Shown here: positions 61,745-64,000 of the stretch, piece after piece | Position numbering within the stretch: the stretch's first letter is position 1 | Layout: every line of letters begins with the position of its first letter | Assembly (NCBI GenBank): GCA_025454525.1 | Contig: JALOOG010000005.1 | Location: forward strand, 1 to 64,000 | Direction: 5' to 3' | DNA from: Anaerolineae bacterium | GTDB taxonomy: Bacteria > Chloroflexota > Anaerolineae > Aggregatilineales > Phototrophicaceae | DNA: 64,000 bases | The notes under the pieces: generated by a model | What the model was told of the DNA's origin: nothing | What the model saw: the letters and a program-made list of their open reading frames with translations, nothing else | Database searches by the model: none | Program-made: the position numbers and the translations under genes

Positions 61745-62368
61745 TCAGGGGGCGATGGCCGTGGCCGTTTGACGGGCAAACTCACGTAAGCGAGTGGGTG
61801 CAGCCTGTAATGTCGATTCAAAGTTCAACGCTTGTTCGGTGGAGCGTGGTAACAAGGCCTCTACAGTGGGTGCAATGATCGTATTTCGTTGATCGACTCG
61901 CTCTGTCTCTACTAGGTTGTATTCATCCACCGGAAACTGCACGATCTGCCCACCGACCAAATAGATCCCTACTCCGAACATCACGAGGGCCATCAACACA
62001 AACACGATCGCGCTCTGACGATTCGCCATGCGCTGCTTGGGAGTCAACACCACCATCGGCGGGGGGGCATCAGGGGCTTGTAGCCGATCGATCTCACGGG
62101 TCAATAATTCAAATGGGTACGCACCTTTGCGAAAATCCAATGGTTGTAGGTGGTCGATCAATTTCGGCAAAGGTTGATCATCCGTCACAATCACAATCAC
62201 TTGCTGATGGGCATCTAACGCATCAAATAAAGCGAGTTCGGCGGTCGCATTTAACGGCAGGATCGCGATCAACGGGGCGCTTGTCGCATCATATCCCCGT
62301 TGCTTGAGATCCGCGGTCAAACGTTCTCCGAGTGCGCGTTGTGCTTCGGTATAGGTCAATTTAGGCAT
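61745..62368 (-). CDS. single-TM protein with a degenerate TIR-like N-terminal region
   Basis: A 207-aa protein. Residues 30-97 (LIAILPLNATAELALFDALD, VIVIVTDDQPLPKLIDHLQPLDFRK, FELLTREIDRL) resemble the C-terminal half of bacterial TIR domains, where a conserved wording around LP-x-L-x3-Q-x-DFR occurs. The first strand, the BB loop and the usual catalytic Glu/Trp region cannot be recognised, so NAD cleavage is not expected. A TM helix lies at about 119-139, and an extracytoplasmic region of 68 residues is rich in Thr, Ala and Glu. Family and function not established. Confidence 0.55.
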   Translation of the reverse strand: MPKLTYTEAQRALGERLTADLKQRGYDATSAPLIAILPLNATAELALFDALDAHQQVIVIVTDDQPLPKLIDHLQPLDFRKGAYPFELLTREIDRLQAPDAPPPMVVLTPKQRMANRQSAIVFVLMALVMFGVGIYLVGGQIVQFPVDEYNLVETERVDQRNTIIAPTVEALLPRSTEQALNFESTLQAAPTRLREFARQTATAIAP

Positions 62369-62766
62369 ATAGGAGTCCCTCTCCCACTACAAAAAATTGG
62401 CCCAATTGTAGCTTATTTCACAAAAGGCATATAGAGCGTTAGGTGAGCAATTGCATCAAAAAATAAGGGCTAGGCCACTTGTGAACAGCTACCCAGAAAC
62501 CGATAGGGGCTACCACTTGGCCCAATGGATTCGCTTCAAAATAACAGCTTCGACGCTTTAAGACATCATGAAAACGCTCAATTAGCGATAGCGATAGTAA
62601 CGTACCATGCACGGAGCATCTTCAGCCTCATTCACCACCACTGTGCGACAAGGGCTAATCGGTGCGCTTTTTCTTTATCTGTTTGATCCCCTCTGGTATT
62701 GATCACTTTCCGATTCTTGTTATTTTATCTATAATCTAAGCGTAACCCGTTGGGAAAGTAGGTCTC
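62369..62766. other. intergenic region without a convincing gene
   Basis: 398 bp. Minus-strand open stretches of 57 codons (62612-62439, GTG start, no clear SD) and 30 codons (62674-62582, no start) are present but unsupported. A candidate promoter for the next gene ends the region: TATAAT at 62730-62735 with a weak -35 (TTTCCG, 62707-62712, 17-bp spacer). Confidence 0.4.
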
Positions 62767-64000
62767 ATGTCTGATCACGATAATCTTTTTGATGATGACG
62801 ATGCTTTTTTAGACGACATCGACAGCGATGAAGACCCTTTTGGCGATGCCGATCCGCTGGATAATCGCACGCCTGTTCGGACCATCGCTGAATTTGATGA
62901 AGAAGTTGAGCGTCGGATCAAGTTCTTACTCAATAGTAAAAACACCTCCCAAGAGCGCGAACAAGTCGCCTATTGGCTAGGGGAATCCGGCGCACCAAAA
63001 GCGATTACCGCGCTGAAAAAGGTGTACGAAAAAGACAAAAAAAACCCGAATGTGCAACAAGCAGCCGCTTATGCACTCGGCCAATTTAAGGCTCTTGATG
63101 AAGCGATCGTCCGTGATCCCGGCGAATCGGTCTCGGATGCTTTAGAACGCCCCGAAAATCAGCCGATCATTGAACGCCTACAAAATATCGCGCTTTATGA
63201 TCAACGCGGCAAACGCCCTCGCTTTTCCCGTCAAACCATGACGCGGATCTTAGGGGGATTGGCCGCGAGTCTGGTGGTGTTACTGGTGATCTACCTCTTG
63301 ATCCCAACCACAGAAGCTGAAGATCCTAGCGCACGGATCGCCTTACGTCCAACTGAAGGCACGCTAGGGCAACGTTCGGTCGGTGAGCTTCAATTACGCA
63401 CCAATGAACTCCAACAAGACCTGCAAGCGTTGCAAACACAATTCAACGGCAGCTTAAACTGTGATGCACCGTTGATTGAACCCGCCGCCTTTGAACTTAA
63501 CACCGCGGTAACAAACGATTTGCCAACTTTGATCCCCTTAGTGGATCAGTACAATCTGGCCCATCAAAATTATACGTTCGCCGTCACGATCCATGATTTG
63601 GCCTGTAGCAACACCCCTCCCACACTCACCGATGAAGATCGGGCCAGTGGTAATCTCGCGATTAGCCGCGCCCTCACCGAAATACAGACAGTTCAAGCTG
63701 ATTTACCGGAAGAAGTGCGGATTGCGGACGCATCCGCCAGAGCGTTGGCCCAAGCCACCGAGATGATCCAACTGACTCGCGATACGATCGCCGAACAGAC
63801 CGCTAATCCGGCGACTTTCACCCCCACTTTTACGCCGACTCCGGGCATCTCACCGGAACAGATGATCCGTTACGTTGGGGAATTAAACGAATTGATCGAT
63901 CGTGCCACGTCACCACAAGGGTTCAATTCCACTTTACAACTTTATTGGGAGCAAGCACGCGATAACGCCAACGTCTTAAATTGCCGGGCGACTCAACCGC
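62767..64000 (+). CDS. Asp-rich, HEAT-like single-TM protein (cut by the window end)
   Basis: At least 411 codons, still open at 64000. Residues 1-33 are extremely acidic (LFDDDDAFLDDIDSDEDPF). Residues about 45-110 look like a HEAT-type helical repeat (APKAITALKKVYEKD, VQQAAAYALGQF). One TM helix lies at about 160-179 (ILGGLAASLVVLLVIYLLI), and the C-terminal part is outside, with coiled-coil stretches (LQLRTNELQQDLQALQTQF) and a Thr/Pro linker (FTPTFTPTPG). Scaffold or envelope role possible; no enzyme motif. SD is weak (AGG 6 nt before ATG). Confidence 0.75.
   Translation, partial: MSDHDNLFDDDDAFLDDIDSDEDPFGDADPLDNRTPVRTIAEFDEEVERRIKFLLNSKNTSQEREQVAYWLGESGAPKAITALKKVYEKDKKNPNVQQAAAYALGQFKALDEAIVRDPGESVSDALERPENQPIIERLQNIALYDQRGKRPRFSRQTMTRILGGLAASLVVLLVIYLLIPTTEAEDPSARIALRPTEGTLGQRSVGELQLRTNELQQDLQALQTQFNGSLNCDAPLIEPAAFELNTAVTNDLPTLIPLVDQYNLAHQNYTFAVTIHDLACSNTPPTLTDEDRASGNLAISRALTEIQTVQADLPEEVRIADASARALAQATEMIQLTRDTIAEQTANPATFTPTFTPTPGISPEQMIRYVGELNELIDRATSPQGFNSTLQLYWEQARDNANVLNCRATQP

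Noticed and set aside
61540-61878. 112-codon plus-strand frame
   Set aside because: Overlaps the promoter palindrome and then runs antisense to the TIR-like membrane gene; no SD and no domain.
62439-62612. 57-codon minus-strand frame (GTG) with a transposase-like IERFHDVLK stretch
   Set aside because: No proper SD, no recognisable remainder of a transposase and no inverted repeats; too short to call a remnant.
62582-62674. 30-codon minus-strand open stretch
   Set aside because: No start codon or SD and overlaps the previous item in another frame.
1-64000. tRNA, rRNA, CRISPR arrays, insertion sequences, phage attachment sites
   Set aside because: Looked for by eye on both strands; no cloverleaf with a GGTTCGAATCC-like arm, no regularly spaced repeats and no transposase domain was found. 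A covariance search would be decisive.

Overview
The window looks like chromosomal DNA from an uncultured Chloroflexota bacterium, most likely class Anaerolineae. This is inferred from protein style only, because no rRNA gene is present. The pointers are hybrid kinases with very long GAF chains, Thr-Pro-rich linkers in secreted proteins, an F420-type nitroreductase-like protein, RecD2, a three-repeat S1 protein, and a strong excess of GATC and of the octamer GCGATCGC. I see no rRNA, tRNA, CRISPR array or intact insertion sequence.

Layout. 1-1283: AT-rich block with two small secreted or anchored proteins between copies of an exact 25-bp repeat. 1457-5817: a threonine dehydratase-like enzyme divergent from two tandem reprolysin-like metalloproteases, the first of which has lost all its catalytic residues. 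5852-29106 (minus strand): the centrepiece, a run of nine co-directional genes: two stand-alone receiver proteins, a 1581-aa soluble multi-GAF protein, four membrane GAF proteins without kinase domains, a 2892-aa hybrid histidine kinase with about eleven GAF modules, and a threonine synthase fused to a C-terminal receiver domain. My reading is that the kinase-less proteins form sensory scaffolds around one kinase, and that one phosphorelay output is a metabolic enzyme.

29428-41717: housekeeping and signalling genes: cyclophilin, a stand-alone DICT protein, recO-cdd-CNNM/CBS, an SGNH hydrolase and a METTL25-like methyltransferase, recD2, a ribosomal S1-like protein, DUF2179, a TPR protein, a DDN-like protein, and a small GTPase with a degenerate G3 motif. 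41719-46017: a LuxR-type regulator, two tandem secreted paralogs preceded by a 37-aa membrane peptide and a near-consensus Fur box, and an orphan MoxR ATPase. 46152-53067 (minus strand): uppS, frr, rlmB and cysS, with an AAA ATPase/DUF4276 (TOPRIM-like) pair of probable defence type fused into the cysS transcript, headed by a PIN-TRAM protein.

53271-64000: lspA, lipoproteins, a Nudix hydrolase, a LysM lipoprotein, an ABC-2-like membrane protein, a clan GH-A-like glycoside hydrolase, an alpha/beta hydrolase, a membrane protein with a degenerate TIR-like region, and the start of an Asp-rich HEAT-like membrane protein cut by the window edge. Two loci here (53271 and 61585) share a 48-nt promoter module (39/48 identical by eye), each followed by strong Shine-Dalgarno sites and very short ORFs. 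This looks like an undescribed dispersed small-gene or small-RNA unit.
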